Assembly: GCA_022695795.1 (NCBI GenBank)
Contig: MU404138.1
Location: 124,001-188,000 of the forward strand
Direction: 5' to 3'
Length of the DNA stretch: 64,000 nt
Origin: Biscogniauxia marginata
Taxonomy: Eukaryota; Ascomycota; Sordariomycetes; Xylariales; Xylariaceae
Under the pieces are notes generated by a model that saw only the letters and a list, made by a program, of their open reading frames with translations, had not been told where the DNA came from and searched no databases. The position numbers were made by a program, and so were the translations under genes. The stretch's first letter is position 1. Every line of letters begins with the position of its first letter. This document shows, piece after piece, positions 1 through 12,638 of the stretch.

Positions 1-1379
1 CCCGGCTTTCCTGGCATGTAACCCTTCCAAACTTAGTGTCGATACTAGCAAAGCTGAATGTAAAACAAGATACCCTATCTAGGGAGGGAATATATTTAGG
101 CTTCCTATATGTCGTATCGTACCCAGAATGACGACTAGCTTAATATATAACGAGATGTCAGTCGATAGAAATGCGAATCATGATAAACAGTCGGAGAAAG
201 AAACTATGTGCTAAATATGACGTCGAGTCTATTTATTAACAATCCCTTTTCTTGGGTATTTTCTGTGATTGAGCTGTAGGTAAAAATATTTCAGCAGCAT
301 CTGCCATTCATTCTATATCAAGATATATGTGATTGTACTAGGAATTCGCTTTTAGTTTCGTCTAGCAGTTGATCTCTTATATTACACATACGCAGAACAC
401 TATTATCTATTTAGTATCGGAATTGGAATAAGGGTTATCGGCCAAGACGGTAACTTACTACCACTCGTTTCCGCCGAACTTCGTACTACTTAATAATATC
501 GTAGATAATAATCATGGGTGGTTATATAAGAAAAGAGTATAACGGTAGAGAAGAATCGCAGGATGACGGTTTTTATGAATATCTAAATCTTGGGGTGACA
601 GTGGAGCAGTGAGAATTCTAATATTTGTTCTTCAGATCCTCGATTCTATCTATAGTTCATATAATCCATATAATTAAAAGTTGGCTAAGTCTTATAGGCT
701 GATTTGTATCCTTGATACATACTTTGGAAGCGACATGATGTAATATAATGATAGTTGTGTGGGACAAGTTTTCACGGCTTGTAACGGATGCAGCTATGGT
801 CTACTACCTTATTGCCTTAGGTAACTCCCGATCGTGTAGTGTTCTCCTTATCAGCTCTATTGGTTACATTTATACAACCCTAGCTGCAGCCTTCCGTGTA
901 GTTGTGTCACTACGGATGGAAATCAAGCTTCTGAACTCCCGTTCTTAGCCGGGTTTTCAGCGCCTGGCCGTATATCAGATCCCGATGCGCTTGTTTCTCC
1001 AACATTCAATATCAAAATATGCATGTCCTGTTCCATCGTAGGTACGAGGCATCGCTATCAAAAGATATCGACTGGCTGACTAGCTTGAATGCCCCTCCAA
1101 TAGGCCAGCCTCCTGTGATCACAAAAGGTCAATATGCGCCACCACCTTCCATATCGATTGCATATGGCTAGGTGCGGAGCAATGAAGATGTATGACAATT
1201 CTGATGAGCGACCATAAAGAGATCGAAGCACCAGTGCTCGGGGAGTTCCTGTCTTGTCGTTTATGGCATGGCAAATTAGTAGGTATAACAGAACTATGCC
1301 TAACAATTAAGTATCACATTAGAAGGTTCAGAAAGCAGTATATCAATCCATATTTTTGGTGCATACTCAATAGGCTATC
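1..1379. other. AT-rich intergenic region, no gene seen
   Basis: No open frame here resembles a known protein and none has convincing splice sites. The sequence is moderately AT-rich and non-repetitive by eye. Its right end presumably holds the promoter of the transporter gene that starts at 1380. Confidence 0.5.
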
Positions 1380-3263
1380 ATGGAGACCGCTAAAGATGTA
1401 CGAGAGGAGATACGTTCAGAAGGAATTACCAATTGCCTAGAAAACCCCAAGAATGCCGTTGCTGTCCACCGAGACTATGCTGGAGCACAACCTAAAACTG
1501 ACCCCAAGGAGATTCGGCTCGTGCGAAAACTGGATCTACGCGTTATGGTCAGCAATAGCTCCTTGGCCTTTCTAGGACTGAGCACTCTCTAATATACAGG
1601 AACAATTATTACGGGCTATAGCCGGTATTGTGGTTGATGTATTTCTTCAATTTCCTCGACCGCGGTGCGCTCGCGCAAGCACGCCTGAATAATCTCGAGG
1701 ACGACCTCCATATGGCCGGCAACGACTTCAATGTCGCCGTCTCGATTCTGACCGCTGGATATGTACTAATGCAGATCCCGAGCAACATGCTACTCACCCG
1801 AGTCAGACCAAGTATTTACTTGGCGGCTGTCATGTTCGTTTGGTCGACTATCTCTGGTACGCTCTTGACCGACTATCCTGACCGTCAGACACTGATGGAA
1901 GAAAACAAAATAGCATGCACGGGGCTTGTAAACTCTTATGGATCCCTCATCGCCTGCCGCTTTCTCTTGGGATTCTTTGAGGCGCCAGTAAGCAAACATT
2001 AGGTGGAATTGGCCTTGCATATCTAAGAGGTCGCTTTTTAGTTTTATCCTGGTGCTCTTTATCTCTTATCCATATTTTACACTCGGAAAGGTAAACTAAT
2101 GCCCTAGGAGCTAGTTAATATGGTATACAGTTTCTAATTTCGAACAGAAGTCGCTTCGCGAATGGCCCTATTATACACGGCTCAGATGGCAGGCTTGAGC
2201 TTTGCCAACCTTGTCGCTGCAGGAGTCTTCGAAGGACTAGATGGGGAAAGAGGGCTTCATGGGTGGAGATGGTGAAATGCCCTATCCCATCTTTCTTCCG
2301 ATCAAATATCACGCTCTGGCTTACATATAAGGACAAACCAGGCTATTCATATTAGAAGGGGCTGCATCAGCGTTGACAGCAGTTGCCGCTTCCCGGCTCC
2401 TCCCAGACACGAACGAAACGACCCGTTGGCTAAGCCAGGAAGAACGTGAGATTGGGAGGGCACGGATGCAGAGAGAACAGTTGATAAACGCTCAAGAACA
2501 CGAGCCTCTACTAGGCGCCCTGAAAAGCGCAATCCGAGACCCACGACTGTGGCTGTTCTGCGCAATCCAGGACTTCCACTACGTTGGACTTTCCTTTACT
2601 AACTTTCTTCCAACGTGAGTCTTCGGCTCATCCTGCAGCTTAGTCGCGGTATTCAGCTGACTATGCCCACAGCGTAGTGAAAGGCCTGGGATTCACGAAT
2701 ACGACTGCCCTCCTACTGACCTGCCCGCCTTACATCTGCGCATGTATTATCTCCCTACTCCTAGCTTGGAGTTCTGGTCGGTTCCACGAACGCACCTGGC
2801 ACATCACGATCGGGTTTGCCATAGCCATTGTCGGATTCGTAACGGCTGCATCGACGCTGGACGTCGTCGGCCGGTATATAGCGTGCTTTATCTTTCCAGC
2901 CGGCGCCTATTCCGTAAACTCTATCATTGTGGGATGGACGGCTACGACTCTATCTCAGAGCCAGGAGAAGAAGGCGGTATGTAACTGCACTTAGCAATTA
3001 TCTCACTTTTGCGACTAACCCCTTTTTGACACCAGGTTGCGCTGGCTATGTCAAATGTGAGCGGTCAGATAGCACAAATTTATGGAGCGTATTTATGGCC
3101 CGAGAGCGATGGGCCACGATATGTGATCGGGTTTAGCGCATCGGCAGCGTTCTCGTTACTTTCGCTCTCGTCCTGCTGGATTATGCGGTATCAACTCAAA
3201 CGGGAGAACCGCCGGGTCCAGCAAAGCGCCGATGGGGGTCCTGTTAACATATATGCATATTAA
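1380..3263 (+). CDS. MFS transporter, Dal5/ACS (anion:cation symporter) type
   Basis: Plasma-membrane transporter of the major facilitator superfamily, in the fungal allantoate/nicotinate permease-like group; the substrate is not deducible. I read eight exons: 1380-1547, 1622-1856, 1914-1987, 2042-2090, 2148-2271, 2342-2614, 2673-2976 and 3036-3263. All have GT..AG borders and one frame, giving 484 residues, the normal family length. Family signatures are WLMYFFNFLDRGALAQARL at about residue 60 (the first-helix motif of this group), CRFLLGFFEAP followed by FYPGALYLLSIFYTRK, and GLDGERGLHGWRWLFILEG. Several hydrophobic helices follow. The ATG at 1380 opens a typical short hydrophilic N-terminus. 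The gene looks intact despite its AT-rich surroundings. It lies about 1.1 kb upstream of a flavin monooxygenase on the same strand, so uptake of an aromatic substrate is a reasonable but unproved idea. Confidence 0.88.
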
Positions 3264-4345
3264 GGCCTCCTTCAGGCCTGGTAAAATGTAATTTCCTCAT
3301 CATCTCGCGACTTGTGCTTTTGCTGGGTGTTGGTAAGGACATGGTAGGTACTGGGTGATCAAGCTTCACGGATTAAGATTGATAAAGATGCTTGACTAGG
3401 TAGCTAATTGTTGCGAATCGTTCTAAAGAAGCAAGCGTCCTATATGCACAATATGTTATCAGCTACATAAGACGTTTCGGGAGAGCCCTAACCCTGTAGT
3501 AGACGTCGATGTTTAGAGAAATTGCCTCATGACTACTTGCATACATTTCGTCTTTCAGATCAATTGTAACCCTGCCGAAGGTATGCAAAGATAGTTCATG
3601 CCTCGTTTTGGCGCCGGAAAAGTTATTGTAGTTTGGGTCTATACTACAATCCATTGTGGTTCCAAGGCGGGTTGTCGAAGCTTTCTATCATAACAAATCG
3701 AAAGGGGTGTCTTGAGTCGCCAATATTATGAGTTTCTTCTTCTAATTAGATTTTACTTGCTATCATCACCGAATACTTCCCGTAACTCAATATGGTCACC
3801 TATTATTACCCAGCCTTTTTGGTTTTCACCCATAATTTGACGTGGCCCCGTTACCTCGATTAGACCTACGGTCGCAATTGTTTTCCCAAACTATACGTCT
3901 TGCATCAATTATTAATCTTGAGACAATAGCAATAGTCCCATTAGAATCGATAGTACGGACGTATAGATGCTGCAACATGGATGAACGTTGCGGTCTGTGC
4001 CCAGCTACTGCATTAAACCATTTTACATAGGTATGTAGCCGGTTGTGGAAGAACATCCAGTAGATAACGTAAGAAGAGAGCTGGTGGTGGGTTTAATAGA
4101 CAACCTGGAAGGAAATCGTGTTTATACAGACTAAAGAGATACTAGTCGTAACTTTCTAAGCCGAAAATACTCCTAGCTGAGCAATCCGTATTCTCTCGCA
4201 CGCAATTCACGTGATACTTGACGTTATAGAACATTATTAATTATGATTAAGCCTCGACTTTCCCAACAGTATTCGGTATGTATTTCTGAGTCTAAATATT
4301 GAAAATTAGCATAGATATAGTAAATAATACATCATAGATTCTAAT
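3264..4345. other. Intergenic between transporter and monooxygenase
   Basis: About 1.1 kb without a credible frame. It carries the transporter 3' end and the monooxygenase promoter. No repeat or RNA gene was recognised. Confidence 0.5.
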
Positions 4346-5949
4346 ATGGCTGTGGACAATCCTATCCCACAATTGAAGGTAGCTATAGTAGGGGGCGGGC
4401 CAGGTGGTCTCGCCACTGCTATCGCTTTATCCAAAATCCCCAATCTTGGGGTCACCGTATACGAGCAAGCCAGCGTATTGCGCGAGGTAGGGGCAGGAAT
4501 TAGCATTGGTGCGAACACTTGGAATGTCTTGGAATTACTAGGCGTAGCCGACTCGCTAACTAGCGGACACGAAACATGGACGATGCTGAATATGTAAGCA
4601 TCTACATTCAATCTCAGAACGGGCCACAGAGGCGCTGATAAAAAGTTTGGTGAAGGAACGGTCGTTCAGGCAAGGAAGTTCATCGCCGAGAAAAGTCCCG
4701 AGATGGCATTAAACGCCCACCAATCCGAACCCAAAGGACGAAGCTGCAGTCGGCCCTGCTAGCACACGTCGAGCCGGGGGTAATCCAGTTGTCTAAGAGA
4801 CTGACACAAATGTTCGACTTGGGAGATGTAGGAGTTGAATTGCATTTTCAAGACGGTACCACGGCGATGGTAGACCTCGTTGTCGGGGCCGATGGCATTC
4901 GATCTGTATGTAATGACATGGTTGTTTTGGGCAAGGAAGTCCTTTTATTGACCCATGAACGAGTAGGTAGTGCGCGACACGGCATGGCCGGGTTACGAAA
5001 TCAAGTTCACGGGGACGACAATCTGGCGAACCCTGCTTCCTTGGGACGACGTCAAAGATTTGAATCCGACCTTCGAAATCACGGGTTGGTGGCACACCCC
5101 AACTACGCATGTGTACTTCTCGCCAGTAGGTGAGGGTTTGTGGGAAATCGCTGTAGGTTAAGGGATTCCTGTATTCAACTGTTAGCCCCTTTTTTCTGAA
5201 CCTGGAAAAACTACACTGAGTGTTACTGGGGTCGTATAAGAGCCTCAGCAGATTCGACTTCATCCGAGATTTAGAATCGGAAAAAAATAATCTAACTGAC
5301 CTCTGGTGGTATAGTCAAGGGCGTGGCACGACCCAGCAATCCATAGTGCCAGCAAAGTAAGCTGGGGGGTTCCCGTTGACAATGCTCACGTAGAGTCCCA
5401 TTTCACGGTAAGGGCCTATTATGCTTCATGCTTAGTATCAGTTAACTCAACGAACGCATTTTTAACCCGTAGGAATATCTCCCTGAAATAAGAGAAGCGC
5501 TTTCTCGCGTCCCACCCGGGAACTGGCGCGAATTCGCCGCGTTTGCCGGGCCCGAATTACCAGAGCTGACGGCGTGGGATAGCAAAGTGGTGCTCGTGGG
5601 CGACGCCTCCCACGCGCTGTCGGGTGCATTCGGCTCCGGAGCCGGCTTCGCGATGGAGGACGGCTGGATTCTGGCGCAGGCGCTCGCACACTTTGGCAAC
5701 GACAGGAGGAAGGCGTTGGCGCTCTTCGACACCATCAGGCTGCCGTACTACTCACGAATGTACGCGCACCTGGCCGCGGAGGCAGCCCGTCGCACAGCCA
5801 AGCTTGGTGAGATTGGCAACCCTTCCTTCGACGAGCGTGTCGAAGCTAAGATCATCACGGATGGCGGAGTGGGGATGGCGTGGATCTATAACAATGATAT
5901 TGGCGCCGTCTGGAGCGAAGCGGTACGTGAGCCTGAGACGGAGAAGTGA
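4346..5949 (+). CDS. FAD-dependent monooxygenase, salicylate hydroxylase-like
   Basis: Class A flavoprotein hydroxylase using FAD and NAD(P)H; the substrate is probably a phenolic acid or a secondary metabolite intermediate. Five exons were read: 4346-4593, 4656-4905, 4967-5152, 5315-5407 and 5473-5949, in one continuous frame of 417 residues. Motifs: the dinucleotide-binding VGGGPGGLATAIAL near residue 15, the DG motif VVGADGIRSV near residue 160, SKVSWGVPV in exon 4, and the FAD-ribityl GD motif VLVGDASHALSGAFGSGAGF near residue 300. Introns 1 (4594-4655) and 3 (5153-5314, the longest at 162 nt) were chosen because only those sites keep the frame; intron 3 is the least certain. All key motifs are present, so the gene looks functional. 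It is co-oriented with the MFS gene upstream. Confidence 0.85.
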
Positions 5950-6150
5950 TCATCTTAGGTTTTATTACTTGTACCTAAAAGCTTTAGACTAGATGGATGG
6001 GGGGTTCCGTAGAAGTGTCCCCGACTTTATTAGATTCATATGCAAACCTAGTCTGTTTGACCTTGATCTCGTAGGCTTGATGAAATGGACTGAGACTTTG
6101 AACATAATAGTCGTGGATAACAAGTATAGATACTTTGTTTTCCTTTTGGG
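5950..6150. other. Downstream region of the monooxygenase, up to the gap
   Basis: AT-rich non-coding sequence; nothing recognised. Confidence 0.4.
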
Positions 6151-6160
6151 NNNNNNNNNN
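6151..6160. other. Assembly gap (10 N)
   Basis: Ten consecutive N mark a scaffold join of unknown true length, so adjacency of the two sides is not guaranteed. Confidence 0.98.
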
Positions 6161-6269
6161 ATTTAACTTTTTTTCTTTTTTAAATTCTCTTTTTATTTTA
6201 AAATTTTTTTTTTTTTAAAAAAATTTTTTTTTTTTTTTTTGTTTTTCCCCCCCCCCCCCCCCCCCCCCC
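6161..6269. repeat. Homopolymer/low-complexity edge of the gap
   Basis: T-rich and A/T homopolymer runs end in 23 consecutive C (6247-6269). The runs begin directly after the N gap, so sequencing or polishing error at a contig end is more likely than biology. Confidence 0.9.
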
Positions 6270-9200
6270 TTGCTGCAGAATACAAATCGGTTAGCGTAGA
6301 TGGTCCAAAAGTGATCATATGAATATTTATGAGGAGGAAAGTTCAAAAACATATCTTCGGGCCTAGCTAACAGGAACTCAAGCCATCGTATACGAACGGC
6401 GTGAGAATATATGCATCTAAAACAATGATTATCCCTGCGTAGTGCACTACTGCGCGAGGCTAACCTACTCTTAGCCCTAGAAATGGCGATCACTACTATC
6501 AATCTTATAGTATAATATCAATATCATACGATTTAAATATTCTAACACTAGTCTAGTAAACCTCGGAAGATCGTGACGTTGATTCCAGTTGAAGCATCCA
6601 GCACGAGCCTACGAGGTCAAGAAAGGGGCGCGAGAAAGGGCAAAGGAGGCAACAACCATCGCTTTGAGAAGAACTTGAACTTGAACGCCGACAAACTACC
6701 TAGATAATGAATAATACCCCTTTTAACCTCACCCACCACGAGGATTAGAAGATGTAAAACACATACTGGGACAGCATGTCAGGAGCCTCGAAGCCACCCA
6801 TTAATGAGACTCATGCTGGAGGAGACTTGCAGTAATGAAACCAAGATGTACAAGGGTGCTAAGGAAGCGGGCATTGGGGTGTAGACGGAAGCCAATCCGT
6901 ATATCCTTAGTTCTAGCTATTTGTGCAACAACGTCGTTATCACTCATCCTCAGAGGGACCCGAATCGTGACACAGAACACCAATGCATACCGAGAAGTAC
7001 TAAGAGAAATATAAATTGGCATACAGACATCTGGAAGGAGATAACCTGACGAATATATTGGCATTATAGGATTGTAAGGAACTGAAGTGAATATTCAACT
7101 CCAACCGACGCTAACTTAGGGACCGAGACGGTGGTATTAGATCTGATACCTGTCACCACCCTAGATTGCTACGGAGCAATCCGAAGAAGCAAACCCTTAG
7201 CCCCCGACGAAGAACGTCGAGGAATCATCATACAGTTGAAGAGAATAAATCCGCTGTGACAGTCCGCTAAAACGTGACAAGCAGCGATCCACCTTGGTGG
7301 TAACTATCGCGTATTCGTTCCCGATTTATGTGTACTTCCCAACGAAGCCCGCGGATACCCGCGTCGAGGCCAGGTTATCAATTAGAAGGAACAAACACAC
7401 CTTTACGGCGTACGAGGTTCGGTAGGAAAAGGGTAATAGTGGAGTTGATCGCAAGAGAACGATTGTAACGTGTTTGTAACAGAGCGGAGTGGAGGGTCCC
7501 AGCAATGGGGATCTTATCTTCACACGTGTAATCCAGGGGTGTGATATTTGGTTAGGACTTTTAAGCATAAACCGCTGTCGAAATGTGTTTAAGATAGCAG
7601 ATCCCTTAGGTAAGGTGTGCTGGGCGATGATACTCTGGTCTATACAGCTCAGACCTACCCATGTGGCATGGAGGTGCTAAATGAAAAACGAAACAGACTA
7701 CCATCAAGTTTCGGTATACCTAGCTATCAGGCCACCCGTCACCCGAGTAACGGAGACACCCTTCGGGGCGGTGGCGGTGACAAACAGGATTTCTGTGTAA
7801 CTCACGATAGCCTCAGTGGTTGACCGACAATACAGCACGCGCGTCTACTAGTTTTGCGATGTGAGTCAGAACAAATACACCGCTCGTATCATCAGGCCAC
7901 CCGGTCCAAATATCTGGCAAGAAAAAAAGAAAAAAGAAGAAAAAACCGCACTCCTCGGCGCCTCGTGAAGAGAAAAAAATTTAATTGTAGTCGGACCCCG
8001 TGTTCCCCGAGGAGAGTTATTTCGCCTGCTGCTCGTTGATGAATCGTGGACCGTGGCAAAACGAAGGGCTTGCTTTGTAGAGCCTAGGGCAGAGCCGCCA
8101 AAGGGAATTATCGGGAGAAACAGAAAGCAGGAACTAATTTCTACTGGATGCAATGCACACACATGAGGTGTACATCAAGTGGATGGCGAAATTCATGACT
8201 ATTTTGGGGACGCGTTCGGCTCCGTCCCGAGGCTAAAACTATAGAGGACTAGCCTTCGTGACTAAGCCTCTCCCCCTTCTCCTCTCCCATCAAGGGAGGT
8301 TTCTAAGGTTCTCAACAATGCACAAATTCTACGCAAATGCTTCAGACAAAGTCATGTACCGAGTTTGTTGTGTCTTTGGAGTTGCTGACGACCTAAGAAC
8401 ACAGAAATAGGTTTTGCATGTGCTTAGAATAGGAATTTAAAGTTGTTTAGGTGCCTTTAGGTATAGCTAATAACCTACGATTAACTCTCTTTGGTTAGCT
8501 GCCGATAAGGATAAGATTAGATTAGATGTAGCGTGAACCAGAGGCAGATTAGGTTCTCTACCTTTAGGTACCTACCTAGGGACCTAGTATGTCTTTCGTG
8601 TCTCTCCTCCTCTCCTTCTCCATCTTTATTCCCATGGGTTTGGACACCTATACCAATACGCATCGTGAAGCGCCACTGCATTCGCCAATAGTATAGCCAA
8701 CTCTATATTACTATACGCAGCTCATGACGCAATGCAATGAGACACCAATGATACACTCAGACGCCCTTCTTCCTATAGCCTCGTACGGGGACGTCATAGC
8801 AATGAGACGACACACAGACAATGTGAATTTGGCTCCCCGGACAACAATCGGCGGCATCCTCCATATCACATACATTGACAGCAACATCTCGCCGGTGGGT
8901 GTCCATCGGTCACACAGCGATACCCTCCATCGAAGACCCTCAATTCAAAAATCAAGGCCTTGGCGAGATCGCCATCATACGATTTCGGCAGGTTCATGCG
9001 AGATCTCGAAACCTGTTTACTAAGGCTGGTTTACTGGTAGAATCATGTTCACGATACCTACACCTTGCCTACCTATTTACTTGTTATGCCTTTGTAGGAA
9101 TGGCCCAAGCCCTACCGGACAGCGTAAGCGTAAGCAGTTATCTCATCCTACCTATCCGCACTCAACTAGCTACTAGCTGCCTACGCCAGACAAGATTGCC

Positions 9201-12200
9201 CGTAAATGTCCGAAGATATTTTTAGGAAGAAACGGAATGTTACCTGAACCGTCAACCCGATAGCCTCTACAGCCTTCGGGGAAAGCTTATTAGAAAGCAC
9301 AGGACACCGAGGGCGAGGAGGCGCCCGCCGGCGGAAACCGGCACTCTGCCTTTCTCTCGGATCTCTACGCCTTGAACTCAGCTGATTCTAGGGGAAATAT
9401 TAACCCTATTCTCCATAGCTCCCGTTCAAACATACCCCGGTCCCGTGATGCAAATGTCACGCTATACTGCACCCTGGACAGGGAGTGTCTTTAGCAAATT
9501 GACACATGCATCAGTCGGGAGTGGCCGATAGCCAATGGGAATCGGTACAATTCGAGGCGCGGCCCGCAAATGGAATTCGGCGGGCTCTCATAGGTCGATC
9601 TCGTTCATCTGCGACAACCCATGCGACAACTCAGATCTACATGCCGGCCTCTTTTCCATGTTCTTATACAGATACCCATGAGATTTATACTGTCACGGAG
9701 ATATTATTGCATCGCCGCGAGCCTTGACAAGTTGTCGGTATGCGCCGGCCACCCTGCGGACAGCTCAGACTTGGGGTGCCTTTCGGCCCCAAGCATTGGA
9801 GGATCTTGTAGATCTTACGGATCGCAGGTAAGGGTTCAGTAAGCAGCTGCAAGGTTGAGCATCTCTGAGAGGCTGGAACCGTCTCAGGCTGTCGACTCCC
9901 TTGCTCAGCAAGGCTGCAAAAAATCGTACATACAACTTGATGGTCATACATACGTACCTAGCACGTGGGGGATATGATGATATCTACCTATCAGCTGCGA
10001 GGAATGCAGGGACTAATTACTTGCATCCCATCTAGACCATCAACCAAGATCCGAGGTGGTCCTTACCAGGCTATGGCGCGGGTTGTAAATGCGAGGGTTG
10101 AAATTGCCATTCGTACCTCATGGGAATCTCACATTAGGTTTGCGATGTAGGCACGGAATATCATCTATAGCCTTCACTAGGGGCCTGCCGGGGAGCCAAA
10201 AGTGATCGTCGCAGCAGGGTCTGACAGTTCCAAGCAGAGCTGTCAAGTAGGTAGTTTCTTCCCAGGCACGTTCCAGACTCTGCTGGCGGAGTACCTAGTG
10301 ATCGTCGGTCCCAAACTTCACAGCACTGCCTGATGCAGACAAGGTATTCGAGAAGTATGATGTGCCATCTGTTGTAAGAGAAAGATAGATCTGTGTGTGC
10401 TATAGTAGGCAGTTAAGATAGCCGAGCCAACGAACAGCTTGTCTTTTCCCCTGACGTTCTGTTTTGTTTCTCCAGGTGATACGAGCACCCTATAGAACTA
10501 TGTAATTAATTATATACAGTTAGTAAATAGAATACACGTATAAATCAAAGTACCCATATTACTGTTTAAATATGATGTGATGTTAATAGATACGCAATTT
10601 ACCTTAGACAAGGCAATTTAGCTCCTCCCCGCTATTTCATCGTAGAGTGAAATCACGATACAAAGCAGCCGAGTGGTTGAAATGGTTACTAAGCTATACG
10701 AATGTGCGATATCTGTATAGAAACAATCGATCTTATAGCCAAGGTAGCCAAGCCTATAGAGAGGGAGATAGTGAATCTAGACGACCGTCTGAGGTAGTCA
10801 ATCGACAGGGGGAATGTAGGGCTAGAACGGACGGGAGAAGCAAAGGGTTCCATCGAAAGCACGTGCTTAGTGGCTTACTGGGCTGCATCCGGCGGGTTCA
10901 ACGGTGGCAGGTGGGGCGGCAGCGAGGCGAGAAGTTCCTGGGTGCATGTGCGGTACATGGTACACGGTACATGGCGCTAGCTATGTGTATGTATGTTGCA
11001 GATCCAGTATTGCATGTATCTATCGAAGAAAAGTTTTTTCCCTTTGACCTCTCTTGCCTGCTATAGGAAGACCCCTCTCGTTTGAGATAAGCCAATCAAA
11101 TGGCAGCGGTAATCCGTCACACGCGTAGCGGGCCAATCATCGGCGTGCATCATCCACTCGGCACGCCTCCCAGACCCCTGCTGCTAAGCGTTTCTCATAC
11201 GATGTGCCCCTCTCAGCCTTGCATATGGCCTGATCTCTACCTTAAGTCACTATTTCACCCCACAGGACTTTGGGATCCAGGCCTCAAGCTCTCGACGCGC
11301 TCTCGCTCCTTGGTATCCTTGGGTACCTCCTACATCCTCCTCGCGGCAAAAGTCAGACCACAATTGCTGAGTCTCCGACATACCGCTGGTTCGCGCCCCC
11401 GGGACAAGATGCCATCGTCGCCAGCCCACTTATTACTCTCTACGACGGACTAGAGAATTGTTGAATCATGTGTCGTTTTCCCTCGACTACGCCCCCCGCA
11501 AGGGAGAGGAGGTGCCTCGCTTACCTGTGCTCACGCTCTCGAATGCCACCCCCGTGGATTCTCGGTACCGACCTGAAAGGCATGTGAGAATTTCCCAGTT
11601 ATTATTATCACTACCACCCAACCTACACGCTGCTTGGGTCCCTGTTTCGCACACACCCCTCAGACCCCAGGCAGGTATTTTCCCCGCGCGCCTCTGGCCA
11701 AAGGTGTCTGGAATACCACGGCGCATCCCAAGATTCCCACTCGAGTGCACCGGTCTGTGAGCGCGAGAGTGTGTGTACGTGCGTGTCCTTGCCGCAGGGT
11801 CATTCCGTGGAACACCCTGAGCTCCGTAAAACGAATATCGGAATTTGTATTTGCTCCATCGGGCCAGCTTTTCCGTGGCAGAAGTAAGTGTCAGGCCATA
11901 CTTGCTGCTTGCAACCATGTACAGTGGCCGAGACCGCCCGATGCCTGCCCGGTCATGTCCAACGTCCATTGAACTTCTTTAATACTTATTCCTTGCTTGC
12001 CTGGATCTGCCGTTCCTATAATGCTCGTTCGACATCGTTCAACTTTCCCATCGTTTGATCATTCACCCATCCATCCATCTTATCTAACAATCCTTCCACT
12101 CACACACACACACACACACACACCACCCCCTCCCCATCTACAATCCGATCTAAGATCGCCACCCTTCGGAAAGAAGCAGAGGGAAAAAAAAAAAGAAAAA

Positions 12201-12638
12201 AAAGAAGGGTATCTTTGCATATCGGATCACGCACCACCTACGCAATAGTTCCAAAAATACGGACGCGGTAGCAATCGCGCTGCGACGCCACATCCGCTTA
12301 CCGAGATCGTCTCCAATCTGCCCGACTAGTTGGTAGTGATCGCGCCCAACAGATACACACCATCTGCAGCTCTCATCTGAGGACCCTGTCGCCTATCTAC
12401 TCATAGGACAGCTACGCATTGTTTACCATACCAGCTGCCTACTCTGCCAAGCCCGAGGCTAGAGCGAGACGTTACTAGACGACCTCTCTCGTTCGCAGTA
12501 TTATTATACTACTACCTGCTACCCTTAGGCCTTCTTTGACATCCAGAGACAGACTGCCATCTATCCTGGACGGAACCAGTCTGTTACAAATATCAACATA
12601 GACCTTGTGGTCGCCTCCGAATCTCTCTGGGATTCGTC
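6270..12638. other. Long region without a recognisable gene
   Basis: About 6.4 kb. Open frames are all shorter than 165 codons, overlap on both strands and match no family I recognise. Composition is mixed (about 45-50% GC by eye) rather than AT-only, so it is not an obvious RIP block. It holds an inverted repeat GCCGGCGGAAACCGGC near 9328-9343. The last about 400 bases are CT-rich and form the likely promoter and 5' leader of the bHLH gene. Confidence 0.45.
12101..12123. repeat. (CA)n microsatellite
   Basis: Eleven and a half CA units, in the region upstream of the bHLH gene and next to purine-rich runs at 12180-12207. Confidence 0.95.

Noticed and set aside
748..948. 66-codon plus-strand frame with hydrophobic stretches
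   Set aside because: Resembles no family, has no splice context, and sits in AT-rich DNA where such frames arise by chance.
9328..9343. GC-rich inverted repeat GCCGGCGGAAACCGGC
   Set aside because: A small hairpin with no gene next to it; too short to call a functional element.
10647..11066. 139-codon frame, and a tRNA-like phrase GCCGAGTGGTTGAAATGG at its start
   Set aside because: The protein is Arg/Ser-rich without any family feature. The tRNA idea fails because no matching T-arm or acceptor stem lies at the right distance.
11487..11972. Overlapping frames of 112 and 160 codons on opposite strands
   Set aside because: Compositional artefacts of CT-rich DNA upstream of the bHLH gene; no recognisable domain and no splice support.
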